Shown piece after piece: positions 42,970 through 52,206 of a stretch of DNA of 55,801 nt. The position numbers were made by a program, and so were the translations under genes. Position 1 is the first letter of the stretch, and each line of letters begins with the position of its first letter. The notes beneath the pieces were generated by a model. It made no database searches. It saw only the letters and a list, made by a program, of their open reading frames with translations, and had not been told where the DNA came from. Origin of the DNA: DASRPD01 sp035646535 (GTDB lineage Bacteria > Actinomycetota > Acidimicrobiia > IMCC26256 > JANYLB01); the NCBI GenBank assembly GCA_035646535.1, contig DASRPD010000043.1, forward strand, positions 1 to 55,801, given 5' to 3'.

Positions 42970-44193
42970 TTGTCCACCACCGAGGGGTCGGCGGGGCGCG
43001 TCGCGATCGCGCAGCGACAGGCGCGGCGCACGTTCGCGCTCGCGGGTGTCTACGCAGTCGCGACGGTCGGGTCGCTGGTCCTCCCGCACCGTACCGGTGC
43101 GTGGTTGCCGCTCCATTTGTTCCTCGTCGGCGTGTTGCTGCTCGCGATCTCCGCGTCGACCCAGTTCTTCGCGGTGACCTGGGCGGCCGGGCCACCACCA
43201 CCGACTGCCGTGGCCGCGACGCAACGCTGGCTGCTCGCGGGGGGTGTCGCGTTGCTGGCGGCCGCCCGCGAGCTCGAATGGCCGACTGCGTTTGCCGCGA
43301 TCGGCGGGGTCGCCGTGATCGCGGCGCTGCTCGTGCTCGCCGCGTCGTTGCACCGGATCGTGACCGCGGGCGTGCAACGCCGGTTCGACGCCGCGCTCCA
43401 CGCCTACCTCGCGGCGTTGTCGGCCGGGTTCTGCGGCGCCGCCCTGGGCGTCGTGATGGTCACGGGCGGGTGGGGATCGGTGCTCGCGCGTGTCCGCGCC
43501 GCGCATCTCTCGCTCAACCTCCTCGGCCTGATCGGCCTGGTGATCGTCGGCACGCTCCCGTTCTTCGTCGCGACCCAGGGGAGGGTGAAGATGTCGCGAC
43601 GGGCCGACCCGCGCGCCCAGAGCCTGGTGCTCGCGGGGCTCGTGGCCGCGCTCGTGGGGAGCACCGTCGGCTTCCTCGCGGGGTACGACGCAGTCGCGGC
43701 GGCCGGGCTCGTGGCCTACGCCGGCGGAATCGTCGGCGTCGTCGCGCTGCTTCCCGCCCTCGGCGCGAAGCAGCTTCGCTGGGCCGGGCCCCGGCTGCTG
43801 CAACTCGGCGCCGGGCTCGGCTGGTGGATCGCGGCGACGCTCGCCGTCGCACGGCAGGCGAGCGGAGGCGGCGCGGTGTTCACGCGCGGAGGCGGCGCGG
43901 TGTTCACGCCGACCGTGGTGAGCGTGCTGGTGATCGGCGGTTACGCGCAGATCCTCCTCGGTTCGCTAGCGTACCTCGGGCCGGTCCTTCGCGGCGGCGG
44001 CCACGAACGGCTCGCGGCCGGCTTCCGCACCACCCGGTCGTGGCCCGGGCTCGTCGCGGCCAACGTCGCAGCGGTCGCCGCGGTGTTCGGCGCCGGTCTC
44101 GTCGTCGGTCTCGCCATCGGGCTGTGGGTGTTCGATTCCGCGGTGCGCGCCGTCGTGCTCCTCCAGCCGCCGAAGGTGTCCCCGGCCTCCTGA
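42970..44193 (+). CDS. Polytopic membrane protein, heme-copper-oxidase-I/NnrS-like
   Basis: This 407-residue protein has about eleven or twelve hydrophobic helices. PLHLFLVGVLLLAIS and RAAHLSLNLLGLIGLVIVGTLPFF carry His in the places seen in NnrS- and oxidase-I-like proteins, so heme or copper binding is plausible. The TTG at 42970 is taken because no other start fits; it lies two bases after the RIC stop. Residues about 298-313 are an 8-residue duplication (GGGAVFTR/GGGAVFTP). The gene pairing implies NO metabolism or sensing. Confidence 0.72.
   Translation: MSTTEGSAGRVAIAQRQARRTFALAGVYAVATVGSLVLPHRTGAWLPLHLFLVGVLLLAISASTQFFAVTWAAGPPPPTAVAATQRWLLAGGVALLAAARELEWPTAFAAIGGVAVIAALLVLAASLHRIVTAGVQRRFDAALHAYLAALSAGFCGAALGVVMVTGGWGSVLARVRAAHLSLNLLGLIGLVIVGTLPFFVATQGRVKMSRRADPRAQSLVLAGLVAALVGSTVGFLAGYDAVAAAGLVAYAGGIVGVVALLPALGAKQLRWAGPRLLQLGAGLGWWIAATLAVARQASGGGAVFTRGGGAVFTPTVVSVLVIGGYAQILLGSLAYLGPVLRGGGHERLAAGFRTTRSWPGLVAANVAAVAAVFGAGLVVGLAIGLWVFDSAVRAVVLLQPPKVSPAS
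43862..43909. repeat. Perfect 24-bp tandem duplication inside the membrane gene
   Basis: Two identical 24-base units (43862-43885 and 43886-43909), each beginning GCGGAGGCGG and ending TTCACGC, keep the reading frame. They double the residues GGGAVFT in a loop between helices. This is a recent in-frame duplication. Confidence 0.92.
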
Positions 44194-44336
44194 CCGAGCC
44201 CGCCCGCGGAACGAGCCCGCAGCGCCACCGAGAGGACGACACCTCCTGTGAGACACTCGGGCATGACGGCGGGTACAGCGACACAACCATCCCGGGCCGG
44301 GCCCGTCACGGCGGGTGGAGGTGGGGTTGGGCAGCA

Positions 44337-45875
44337 GTGATCGTCTGCGCCGGCGTGCTCGGCGCGGCCTGCTCCGACGGGGGGTCCGGTAGCTCCGGCT
44401 CGACGGCGTCTTCCCGCGTCGGCTCGTCGCAGGGAGACACGCCGTCGATGCCGGACGGCGCGCCTCCGGAGGTCGCACGCGCCGCGGACGACTGGCCGTT
44501 GCCCGGTCACGACTACGCGAACAGCAGAGCGACCACGACGTCACGGATCAACACGGGCAACGTCGCGACCTTGCAGGTCGCGTGGCGGGCCCAGCCGCAA
44601 GGGCTGGGGCAGTTGACGACGTCGCCGCTCGTGCTCGGCGACACCGCGTACTTCGAAGACGGCAACGGCTCGGTCTTCGCCCTCGATCGGGCGACCGGAG
44701 ACGTCCGGTGGAAGAGCAAGTCCACGGGGTTCAACATCGGTCCCTTCGGCGTGGCGGTCGGACACGGCCGCGTCTACGCGGTGCATGGATCCAACGGGGT
44801 GACCGCGCTCGATGCGCGCACGGGCGACGAGATCTGGACGCACACGTTGTCTCCCAACACGACAACGGGTGTCGACATCCAGCCGCAGGTCTTCGACGGC
44901 AAGGTGCTCGTGTCGACCGTGCCGGTGAGCATCGGCGGCATCTACGTCGGCGGCGACCACGGAGTCGTGTCTGCGCTCGACGCCCGCACCGGGAACGTGA
45001 TCTGGGAGTTCGACACGGTCGATTCCGCCGACCTCTGGGGCAACCCCTCCGTGAACTCCGGTGGCGGCGCCTGGTACCCGCCCGCGGTCGACGCGGCTCG
45101 CGGCGTGGCGTACGTCGGCATCGCGAACCCGGCGCCCTTCCCCGGAACGGCCGAGTACCCGAACGGTTCCAGCCGGCCCGGCAAGAACCTGTACACGGAC
45201 TCGCTCGTGGCGCTCGATCTCGAGACCGGCGCGCTGCGCTGGTACCAACAGGTGACGCCGCACGACATCTTCGACCGGGACCAGGTGCACGCGATGACCG
45301 CGCAGTTGCCCGACGGGACCGACGTCGTCGTGAGCGCAGGGAAGTCGGGTGTGGTCCTCGGCATCGACCCGGAGACGGGGAAGACCGTGTGGCGCACGCC
45401 GGTCGGCCGACACCACAACGACGATCTCGAGGCGCTCACCGGGCCGACGGTCGTCGCGCCGGGGACCTACGGCGGAGTGCTCACGCCACCGGCCACCGCC
45501 GCCGGCATCGTGTACCTGCCGGTGGTCAATGCGCCCGTCACGTTGAAGCCCGACGAGACCGCGTACTTCGGAGCCGATGTCGCGAAGGGGCGAGGCGAGA
45601 TCGTCGCACTGGACGCCGAGACCGGTGCGGTGAGGTGGGCCCGGAAGGTACCCGGGAACCCCCTCGGCGGGACGACCGTCGTCAACGACCTCGTCTTCAC
45701 CGCCCTCGTCGACGGCACGGTGTTGGCGCTCGACCGTGACAACGGCCGGGTGGTGTGGACGTACGAGGCCGGAGGAGGCATCAACGGTTGGATGTCGGTT
45801 GCCGGCGACATGATCGTCATCCCCGTGGGGAACGCCAGCCCTCCGGCGATGCTGGCGCTCTCGTTGCCGACATGA
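44337..45875 (+). CDS. PQQ-type beta-propeller lipoprotein (quinoprotein-like)
   Basis: This secreted lipoprotein of about 512 residues has a lipobox LGAAC and a Gly/Ser-rich linker. A propeller of about seven or eight PQQ-type blades follows, with repeated ALDxxTGxxxW ends (FALDRATGDVRW, ALDARTGDEIW, VALDLETGALRW, VALDAETGAVRW). The segments YPPAVDAARGVAYVGIANPAPFPG and QQVTPHDIFDRDQ resemble PQQ alcohol dehydrogenases, but no c-type heme motif is present. The start is unclear: an Arg-rich signal lies upstream in the same frame without a start codon, while ATG 44263 opens the neighbouring frame, so one indel around 44310-44330 could join them. Its stop overlaps the next ATG. Confidence 0.75.
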   Translation: MIVCAGVLGAACSDGGSGSSGSTASSRVGSSQGDTPSMPDGAPPEVARAADDWPLPGHDYANSRATTTSRINTGNVATLQVAWRAQPQGLGQLTTSPLVLGDTAYFEDGNGSVFALDRATGDVRWKSKSTGFNIGPFGVAVGHGRVYAVHGSNGVTALDARTGDEIWTHTLSPNTTTGVDIQPQVFDGKVLVSTVPVSIGGIYVGGDHGVVSALDARTGNVIWEFDTVDSADLWGNPSVNSGGGAWYPPAVDAARGVAYVGIANPAPFPGTAEYPNGSSRPGKNLYTDSLVALDLETGALRWYQQVTPHDIFDRDQVHAMTAQLPDGTDVVVSAGKSGVVLGIDPETGKTVWRTPVGRHHNDDLEALTGPTVVAPGTYGGVLTPPATAAGIVYLPVVNAPVTLKPDETAYFGADVAKGRGEIVALDAETGAVRWARKVPGNPLGGTTVVNDLVFTALVDGTVLALDRDNGRVVWTYEAGGGINGWMSVAGDMIVIPVGNASPPAMLALSLPT

Positions 45876-46804
45876 CCGCGCGGCTCTCGGTTGCGCTGCC
45901 CACCTTTGCGGCGGAGGATCCGGGCGACTGGACGCCCCTCCTCGACCGCGCCCGGGCCGCCGACGACGCCGGGATCGACCGCGTGCTCGTCTCGGACCAC
46001 GTGGTGTTCGGCGAGAACCTCGAGGCGTACGGCCGACCTGATTCCGGTGGGGTGGAGGGTGGCCGCCAACCGACCGGTCCCGATGGGCACTGGCTCGAGC
46101 CGCTCACCGTGCTCACCGCGGTCGCCGCGCTGACCGAGCGGGTGCGACTCGGTACCTACATCCTGCTCGCCGCGCTGCGGAGGCCGGTCGTGCTCGCGAA
46201 GCAGGCGGCCACCCTCGACGTGCTCTCGCGAGGCCGACTCGACCTGGGTGTCGGCATCGGCTGGCAGCGCGAGGAGTACGAGACCGCCGGGCTCGACTTC
46301 GCCGCGCGCGGCCGGCTGCTCGACCATTCGCTCGACGTCTGCCGAACGCTCTGGCGCGACCAGCGCGCCAGCTTCGACTCACCCGAGCTGCGCTTCGACG
46401 CGATCCACGCCATGCCCAAGCCCCTCCAGGCCGGGGGCGTGCCGATCTGGGTGAGCGGACGCTGCAACGAGCGGGTCGCCCGTCGCCTCGCCCGCTTCGG
46501 GAGCGGCTGGCTGCCGTGGGGTGACGACGACGCCGACCTCGCGAGCAGCCTCCCGCGCATGCGCGCCGCGGTCGACGCAGCAGGTGGTTCCGGCGATGCG
46601 TTCGCCGTCATGGGTTCTCTCAGGCTGCGGCGTCGAGGTGACAAGACCATCGATCTCGCCGCGACGATGGACCCGGTGCCGGGTCTCGTCGAGTCCGGCG
46701 TCACCGACTTCCGTCTCTACGTTCCGGTGCCAGACTCGTATGCCGGCGCGCGAGACACCTACACCGAGATCGTGGCCGCCTTTCGCGAGACCAGCGGCCA
46801 GTAG
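45872..46804 (+). CDS. LLM-class flavin (F420)-dependent oxidoreductase
   Basis: This luciferase-like monooxygenase-superfamily enzyme has 310 residues. ARAADDAGIDRVLVSDHVVFG, VRLGTYILLAALRRPVVLAKQAATLDVLSRGRLDLGVGIGW and VPIWVSGRCN are typical of the F420-dependent TIGR03619-like group. It overlaps the lipoprotein stop by four bases (ATGA), so the two are coupled. The amidohydrolase gene follows 31 bases on, suggesting one degradative pathway. Confidence 0.88.
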   Translation: MTARLSVALPTFAAEDPGDWTPLLDRARAADDAGIDRVLVSDHVVFGENLEAYGRPDSGGVEGGRQPTGPDGHWLEPLTVLTAVAALTERVRLGTYILLAALRRPVVLAKQAATLDVLSRGRLDLGVGIGWQREEYETAGLDFAARGRLLDHSLDVCRTLWRDQRASFDSPELRFDAIHAMPKPLQAGGVPIWVSGRCNERVARRLARFGSGWLPWGDDDADLASSLPRMRAAVDAAGGSGDAFAVMGSLRLRRRGDKTIDLAATMDPVPGLVESGVTDFRLYVPVPDSYAGARDTYTEIVAAFRETSGQ

Positions 46805-46835
46805 GACCAGCGGCCAATAGGAGGAGACAGCACCG

Positions 46836-48065
46836 ATGGAGGTACCGAAGATCGTGAGCGTCGACGACCACGTCGTCGAGCCCGCGCACGTCTGGCAGAG
46901 CTGGCTGACCGAGAAGCACCGAGCGCTCGGCCCCCGTGTGGAACGGAAGCGCTGGGCACCGTTCGTGCACCACCCGGGCGCGAAGTACACCAACGTCGAG
47001 GACCCCGAAGGCGAGTGGGGCGACGCCTGGTACTACGAGGATCGCCTCATCTACGTGCACAAGAAGTTCGTGGCGATCCCCCTCAGCGCCACACCCGACG
47101 GCGACGTCGCCCGCTTCGACCGCACCGTGATGACGATGACGCCCGTCACCTACGACGGGATGCGGCCCGGTTGCTACGAGCGCGACGCCCGGGTCAAGGA
47201 CTTCGAGCTCAACTGGGTCGACGGCTCGCTGCCGTTCCCCACGTTCCCGCGGTTCTGCGGTCAGACGTTCTCCGAGGCGAACGACAAGGAGCTCGCGCTC
47301 GCGTGCGTTCGCGCGTACAACGACTGGATGGTGGAGGAGTGGTGTGAGCCGTCGGGAGGCATGAACATCCCGCTCTGCATCATGCCCTTGTGGGACGTCG
47401 ACCTTGCAGTGGCCGAGATCCGTCGCAACGCCGAGCGCGGCGTCCGCGCCTTCTGCTTCAGCGAGTTGCCGACCCGCCTCGGCCTTCCGAGCATCCACAC
47501 CGGGCATTGGGACCCGGTGCTCTCCGTGGCGAACGACACCGGCGTCACGTTGTGCATGCACATCGGGTCGTCGTCGAGTGATCCGAAAGCGTCGCCCGAT
47601 GCCCCCGAGGGAGTCGGTGGGACGCTGGCGTTCAACAACTCGATGGCGTCGCTCGCCGACTGGCTGTTCAGCGGGAAGCTCCCGCAGTTCCCAAAGCTGA
47701 AGCTCGCGTACAGCGAGGGTCAGATCGGCTGGATCCCGTACGCGCTGGAGCGAGCCGACATCGTGTGGGACCAGCACGACGCGTGGCAGCACTCGAAGGA
47801 GATCATCCCGGAGCCTCCGTCTACCTACTACTACGGGCGGATCTTCGGGTGCTTCACCGCCGACCGCGTCGGACTCGAGAACCTCGAGCGCGTCGGTGTC
47901 GACAACATCTGCTTCGAGACCGACTATCCCCACACCGACACGACGTGGCCGAATTCGAAGGAGTACGTCGAGAAGATGATCGCCGACGCCGGCTTCGACG
48001 ACGAGACCGCGTACAAGGTGCTCCGCGGCAACGCGATCCGGATGCTCGAGCTCGACCGGACGTAG
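46836..48065 (+). CDS. Amidohydrolase_2 family protein (copy 1)
   Basis: This 409-residue TIM-barrel protein of the ACMSD/gamma-resorcylate decarboxylase-like group has SVDDHVVEPAHVW at the start (metal-binding DxH). A mid-barrel His lies in LCMHIGSS and the C-terminal Asp in ETDYPHTD. The reaction is unknown; relatives hydrolyse or decarboxylate aromatic or amide compounds. The gene at 50948 is a close paralogue, roughly three-quarters identical by eye. The ATG lies after AGGAGACAGCACC. Confidence 0.87.
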   Translation: MEVPKIVSVDDHVVEPAHVWQSWLTEKHRALGPRVERKRWAPFVHHPGAKYTNVEDPEGEWGDAWYYEDRLIYVHKKFVAIPLSATPDGDVARFDRTVMTMTPVTYDGMRPGCYERDARVKDFELNWVDGSLPFPTFPRFCGQTFSEANDKELALACVRAYNDWMVEEWCEPSGGMNIPLCIMPLWDVDLAVAEIRRNAERGVRAFCFSELPTRLGLPSIHTGHWDPVLSVANDTGVTLCMHIGSSSSDPKASPDAPEGVGGTLAFNNSMASLADWLFSGKLPQFPKLKLAYSEGQIGWIPYALERADIVWDQHDAWQHSKEIIPEPPSTYYYGRIFGCFTADRVGLENLERVGVDNICFETDYPHTDTTWPNSKEYVEKMIADAGFDDETAYKVLRGNAIRMLELDRT

Positions 48066-48082
48066 CGTTCCGGGGCATCCCG

Positions 48083-48886
48083 CTACCAGTCGAGGCCGAG
48101 CGCCTCACGCATCGTCGTCTCGAACGCGCCGTAGTCCATGCCCTGGCGGGCGGCGGCAACCATCTCGGCGTCGCTGCCGACGGGATGACGGAGCCGGTGC
48201 TCGTCGGCTGCCACCGCGTCGGCGATCGCCGTCGCGACGAGCTCGGGGCCGGGAGGCGGGCCGCCGTCGCCGAGCTTCTCCTGCGCGCTCGCCCAGCGGT
48301 CGGCGAGCTCGCGGTACGGACCCGGCTCGTGGCGGTGGTCAACGAGGTTCGCACCGAACTCCGTGGCGATCACGCCCGGTTCGATCACGACGACGCGCAC
48401 ACCGAAGTGTCCGGCCTCGAGGTGGAGGGCCTCCGAGATCGCCTCGAGCGCGAACTTGGAGCCGGCGTAGAACCCGCCGAGCGGCGGCGCCGCGATCCCG
48501 GCGGTCGACGTCACGTTCACGATCGTCCCGCTCCCGCGTGCACGCATCGCCGGGAGGAATGCCTGGATCATGCGAACGGAACCGAACACGTTCGTCTCGA
48601 ACATCCGCTGCACCTGGTCGAGCGGTACCGTCTCGATCGGCCCTTCGACGCCGAACCCGGCGTTGTTCACCAGCACGTCGACCGGCCCCACCGCGCCTGT
48701 GGCCGCGGCCACGGACTCGTTGCTGTCGACGTCGAGCGCCAGGGTGCGGAACACCTTCAGGTCGTCGAGCACCTCGGGACGACGCGCCGTCGCGACGACG
48801 TCGTAGCCACGATCGGTGAGCTCGAGGGCGGTGGCCCGACCGATACCGGTCGAGCACCCGGTGATGAGGGCTCGGAGGGGAGACAT
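48083..48886 (-). CDS. Short-chain dehydrogenase/reductase
   Basis: This NAD(P)-dependent SDR has 267 residues. The cofactor motif is TGCSTGIG (about 9-16), NNAG is present, and the catalytic Ser/Tyr/Lys are in NVTSTAG and FYAGSKFA. The C-terminal half binds an unknown substrate. It converges with amidohydrolase copy 1 and precedes nothing in the same direction, so it is probably its own unit with the gene at 48922. Confidence 0.9.
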   Translation of the reverse strand: MSPLRALITGCSTGIGRATALELTDRGYDVVATARRPEVLDDLKVFRTLALDVDSNESVAAATGAVGPVDVLVNNAGFGVEGPIETVPLDQVQRMFETNVFGSVRMIQAFLPAMRARGSGTIVNVTSTAGIAAPPLGGFYAGSKFALEAISEALHLEAGHFGVRVVVIEPGVIATEFGANLVDHRHEPGPYRELADRWASAQEKLGDGGPPPGPELVATAIADAVAADEHRLRHPVGSDAEMVAAARQGMDYGAFETTMREALGLDW

Positions 48887-48921
48887 CTCCGCACGGTACC
48901 GGCTGCCCCGCGGCCACGCAC

Positions 48922-49512
48922 TCAGTCGGCGGCGAGCGCGGACCACCCGGGGTCGCGGCCCGCGAGGCCGACGACCTGGTCGACGAGCGGCGCGTCGTCG
49001 GCGACCGGGACGGGAGGCCCGAACGGTCCGCCCTCGGCGACGTCGGGCGTGTCGAATCCGGCGAGGAACCCGCGGATGGTCGTGAGCGTCGCGGCGTCGC
49101 ACGCATACGGCTGACCGCTCGCGCGTGCGACGTCCCAGCCGTGCACGACGAGCTCGTCCAGGGTCACCAGCCCGCAGATGTTGCCCGGCAGGTCGATCCC
49201 GCCGGCCTGGGTCATGCCGCTCCATGCGTCGGGGTTGCGCCACGAGCCTGCCAACCCGAGGAGATCGCGGGGGATCCGGGTCCGCCAGTCGTCGCCGAGG
49301 CGGCCCGCGTCGCCCGACGGCCCCGATGCGCCCGCGACGGTGCGCTTCTCGGCGGCCGCGGCGAGTCCGACGCTGAGCCCGCCCACATGTTCGATCAGGT
49401 CACCGAGCGTGTAGTCGCGGCACGGGGTCGGCCGCGCGAGCGCCTCGTCGGTGACGTTGGCCACCAGGCCGCCCAGGTGTCGTGCTGCGGGTTCCAGGTC
49501 GGGGTGGTCCAT
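48922..49512 (-). CDS. TIGR03086-type (DinB/mycothiol-dependent maleylpyruvate isomerase-like) protein
   Basis: This 196-residue helical protein has the family signature RPTPCRDYTLGDLIEHVGG near its start and LDELVVHGWDVARASGQP in the middle, supplying the His residues typical of the DinB-like metal site. The function is unknown, although relatives use mycothiol. The ATG at 49512 has AGGAG upstream. Between P450 and SDR, it belongs to the catabolic group. Confidence 0.85.
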   Translation of the reverse strand: MDHPDLEPAARHLGGLVANVTDEALARPTPCRDYTLGDLIEHVGGLSVGLAAAAEKRTVAGASGPSGDAGRLGDDWRTRIPRDLLGLAGSWRNPDAWSGMTQAGGIDLPGNICGLVTLDELVVHGWDVARASGQPYACDAATLTTIRGFLAGFDTPDVAEGGPFGPPVPVADDAPLVDQVVGLAGRDPGWSALAAD

Positions 49513-49605
49513 CGGGAGCTCCTCGGGTATCCGGGTTCCGGGGTACACCCGAGTAGACCTCGGGCCCGACCGGAATCATCGCCCGGGAGTCGCCGTCGCG
49601 GCGCG

Positions 49606-50781
49606 TCAGGCCGTCGGCCACTCGATGGGGAGGTGATCGGCTTGGCGGATTCCCGGCGAGTGGGCGATCTCCGCGCCTGCGGTGATCGCGTATTCGGGGA
49701 TCCGGCGGTGCCACTCCTCGAGCGCGACCCGGAGCTCGAGCCGGGCGAGGTTGATGCCCAGGCACAGGTGTGGCCCGCCCCCGAACGCGAGGTTGATCGA
49801 GCGCTTACGTTCGAAGTCGACGTTGTCGGGATCGTCGTAGGTGGCGGGGTCGAGGTTCGCGGCGCCGAGCACGATCGTCGCGTGGTCGCCGGCCTTCACG
49901 TCGACGCCACCGATCGTGGCGTCTTCGACGATCACGCGGGGCACGAGCTGCACCGGTGTGAGGGCTCGCAGCATCTCCTCGACGGCGTCGGTCGTCAGCT
50001 CCGGCTGCTCGACCAGTTGGCGGCGTCGGTCGGGATGGTGCGCGAGGTACTCGATCATGCAGTCGAGCGTCGCGGTGACCGTGTCGAGCCCCGCGATGAT
50101 GAGCAGGAACGCCATCCCGAGCAGCTCGCCGCGTTCGAGGGGCCGCCCCTCGAACGGGGTGTTGACGAGATCGGACCAGAACCCGGATCGCGGGTGCTCG
50201 CGCAGTCCGTCGATCTGGGCGTCGAAGTACGCGGTGATCTCGGCGCCGGTCCGGGCCCGGGCGCCCTCGGGATCGGTGGTCGGACGGATGATCTCGTCGC
50301 GCCAGCGGAGGAGATCGTCGAGATCGTCCTGGGGCAGCCCCATCATCGCGAGGAACACCGTCGATGGCAGCGGGGTGGCGAAGTCCTGGTGGAAGTCGCA
50401 CGCGCCGGTCGGCACGATGGCGTCGAGCAGCTCGTTGACGAGCCGACGGACCTCGGGCTCGAGCGGTGCGATCGCCCGGGTGTTGAACCACTCGGCGAGG
50501 AACCGCCGGTACCTCGAGTGCAGGGGCGGGTCGACCTGCAACGGGATGAGATCGTGGCTCTGGCCGATGTCGATGGCTTCGGCGGCCGATGAGAAGACCT
50601 CCGGGTGCTTCAAGGCCCAGAGTGAGTCCTCGTAGGTGCTGACCCAGACGGTCGCCTCGCCGGCAAGGCCGGGGGTGCGGGCCACGGGGCACTCGTTGCG
50701 CAGTCGGGCGTAGGCCGGTGCCGGGTCGTCGCTCGCGCCCGGTTCGATGAACAGCAGGGTGAGCGGGTCGAGGTCGGTCAC
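49606..50781 (-). CDS. Cytochrome P450
   Basis: This bacterial class I P450 has 391 residues. The heme-binding loop is FGGGPHLCLG with Cys340 as the axial ligand, the I-helix oxygen-binding segment is AGLDTVT (about 230-236), and the ExxR pair is E269/R272. There is no membrane anchor. The GTG at 50781 has GGAGGATCCC just upstream. Redox partners are not encoded next to it. It is divergent from amidohydrolase copy 2. Confidence 0.93.
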   Translation of the reverse strand: MTDLDPLTLLFIEPGASDDPAPAYARLRNECPVARTPGLAGEATVWVSTYEDSLWALKHPEVFSSAAEAIDIGQSHDLIPLQVDPPLHSRYRRFLAEWFNTRAIAPLEPEVRRLVNELLDAIVPTGACDFHQDFATPLPSTVFLAMMGLPQDDLDDLLRWRDEIIRPTTDPEGARARTGAEITAYFDAQIDGLREHPRSGFWSDLVNTPFEGRPLERGELLGMAFLLIIAGLDTVTATLDCMIEYLAHHPDRRRQLVEQPELTTDAVEEMLRALTPVQLVPRVIVEDATIGGVDVKAGDHATIVLGAANLDPATYDDPDNVDFERKRSINLAFGGGPHLCLGINLARLELRVALEEWHRRIPEYAITAGAEIAHSPGIRQADHLPIEWPTA

Positions 50782-50947
50782 GGGATCCTCCAGAGGGGTC
50801 GGACGGCGACGATAGGTCGTACCCGGCCAGGCGCCGGAGAGGCGGCGCCGGGCGACGCGTGCCAACATGACACGGGCGTCACCATCGTGTCGATGGCGAT
50901 CAGACCCAACGGAGCGATCCGAACGCCGAGATCACGGACTGGAAGCC

Positions 50948-52174
50948 ATGGAACTCCCGAAGATCATCAGTGTCGACGACCACGTCGTCGAGCCGGCCCA
51001 CGTCTGGCAGACCTGGCTCCCCGAGAAGTACCGAGCGGTCGGGCCGCGGGTCGAGCGCAAGTGCTGGGGCCAGATGCGCCTCCTCCGCGGCGCGAAGTAC
51101 GCCATGGAGGAGGACCCGAACGGGACCTGGGGCGACGCCTGGTACTACGAGGACAAGCTCATCTACGTGCACAAGCGGTTCGTCGCGATCCCGCAGTCGG
51201 CGACCACCGGCGAGGGCGAGAACATCGAGTTCGACCGCTCGCAGATGACGATGACCCCCATGACGTACGACGAGATGCGCCCCGGCTGCTACGAACGCGA
51301 CGCCCGCATCGCTGACCTCGCGCTGAACTGGGTCGACGGTTCGCTCCCGTTCCCCACCTTCCCGCGCTTCTGCGGCCAGACGTTCTACGAGGGCGACGAC
51401 AAGGAGCTCGGTCTCGCCTGCGTGCGCGCCTACAACGACTGGATGGTCGAGGAGTGGTGCGAGCCGTCGGGCGGCATGAACATCCCGCTCTGCATCATCC
51501 CGCTGTGGGACGTCGAGCTCGCCGCGGCCGAGACGCTCCGCAACGCGCAGCGCGGTGTGCGCGCGATCTGCTTCAGCGAGATGCCCCACCACCTGAAGCT
51601 GCCCACGATCCACAGCGGCTCCTGGGATCCGCTCTTCCAGGTGTGCAACGACTGGGGGGTCACGGTGTCCATGCACATCGGCTCGTCGTCGACGAACCCG
51701 ATGGCATCGCCCGACGCGCCGAAGGGCGCGAACGCGATGATCGCGTTCAACAACTCGATGGCGGCGCTCGCCGACTGGCTGTTCTCGCGCAAGCTCATCG
51801 AGTATCCGAAGCTGAAGATCGCGTTCTCGGAAGGTCAGATCGGCTGGATCCCGTACGCGCTCGAGCGGGCCGACACGATCTGGGAGCAGCACGACAGTTG
51901 GCAGCACTCGAAGGACGTCCTGCCCGAGCCGCCCTCGACCTACTACTACGGGCGGGTCTACGGCTGCTTCACCGCCGACTACCACGGCCTGCACTCCCTC
52001 GCCGAAGTCGGTCCCGACAACATCTGCTTCGAGACCGACTATCCCCACACCGACAGCACGTGGCCGAACTCGAAGCAGTACGCCGAGAAGATGCTCGCCG
52101 ACTTCGACGACGAGGTTGCCTACAAGGTGCTGCGCGGGAACGCGATCAAGATGTTGGAGCTCGACCGCACCTAG
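50948..52174 (+). CDS. Amidohydrolase_2 family protein (copy 2)
   Basis: This 408-residue protein is the close paralogue of the gene at 46836, with the same SVDDHVVEPAHVW start, CEPSGGMNIPLC, MHIGSSS and ETDYPHTD segments. Differences cluster at residues 38-55 and 205-265, likely substrate-facing loops. It is divergent from the P450 gene and runs into the D-aminoacylase-like gene, so it probably acts on an amide or aromatic intermediate. The ATG is preceded by GGAAGCC. Confidence 0.87.
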   Translation: MELPKIISVDDHVVEPAHVWQTWLPEKYRAVGPRVERKCWGQMRLLRGAKYAMEEDPNGTWGDAWYYEDKLIYVHKRFVAIPQSATTGEGENIEFDRSQMTMTPMTYDEMRPGCYERDARIADLALNWVDGSLPFPTFPRFCGQTFYEGDDKELGLACVRAYNDWMVEEWCEPSGGMNIPLCIIPLWDVELAAAETLRNAQRGVRAICFSEMPHHLKLPTIHSGSWDPLFQVCNDWGVTVSMHIGSSSTNPMASPDAPKGANAMIAFNNSMAALADWLFSRKLIEYPKLKIAFSEGQIGWIPYALERADTIWEQHDSWQHSKDVLPEPPSTYYYGRVYGCFTADYHGLHSLAEVGPDNICFETDYPHTDSTWPNSKQYAEKMLADFDDEVAYKVLRGNAIKMLELDRT

Positions 52175-52206
52175 TCCGTCACCGCCGGGAGCAGGGGGAA
52201 CGCTCG

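Noticed and set aside
48062..48086. GTAGCG/CGCTAC inverted pair between convergent genes as a terminator
   Set aside because: The stem is only six bases with a 13-base loop and no T tract; this is weak in GC-rich DNA.
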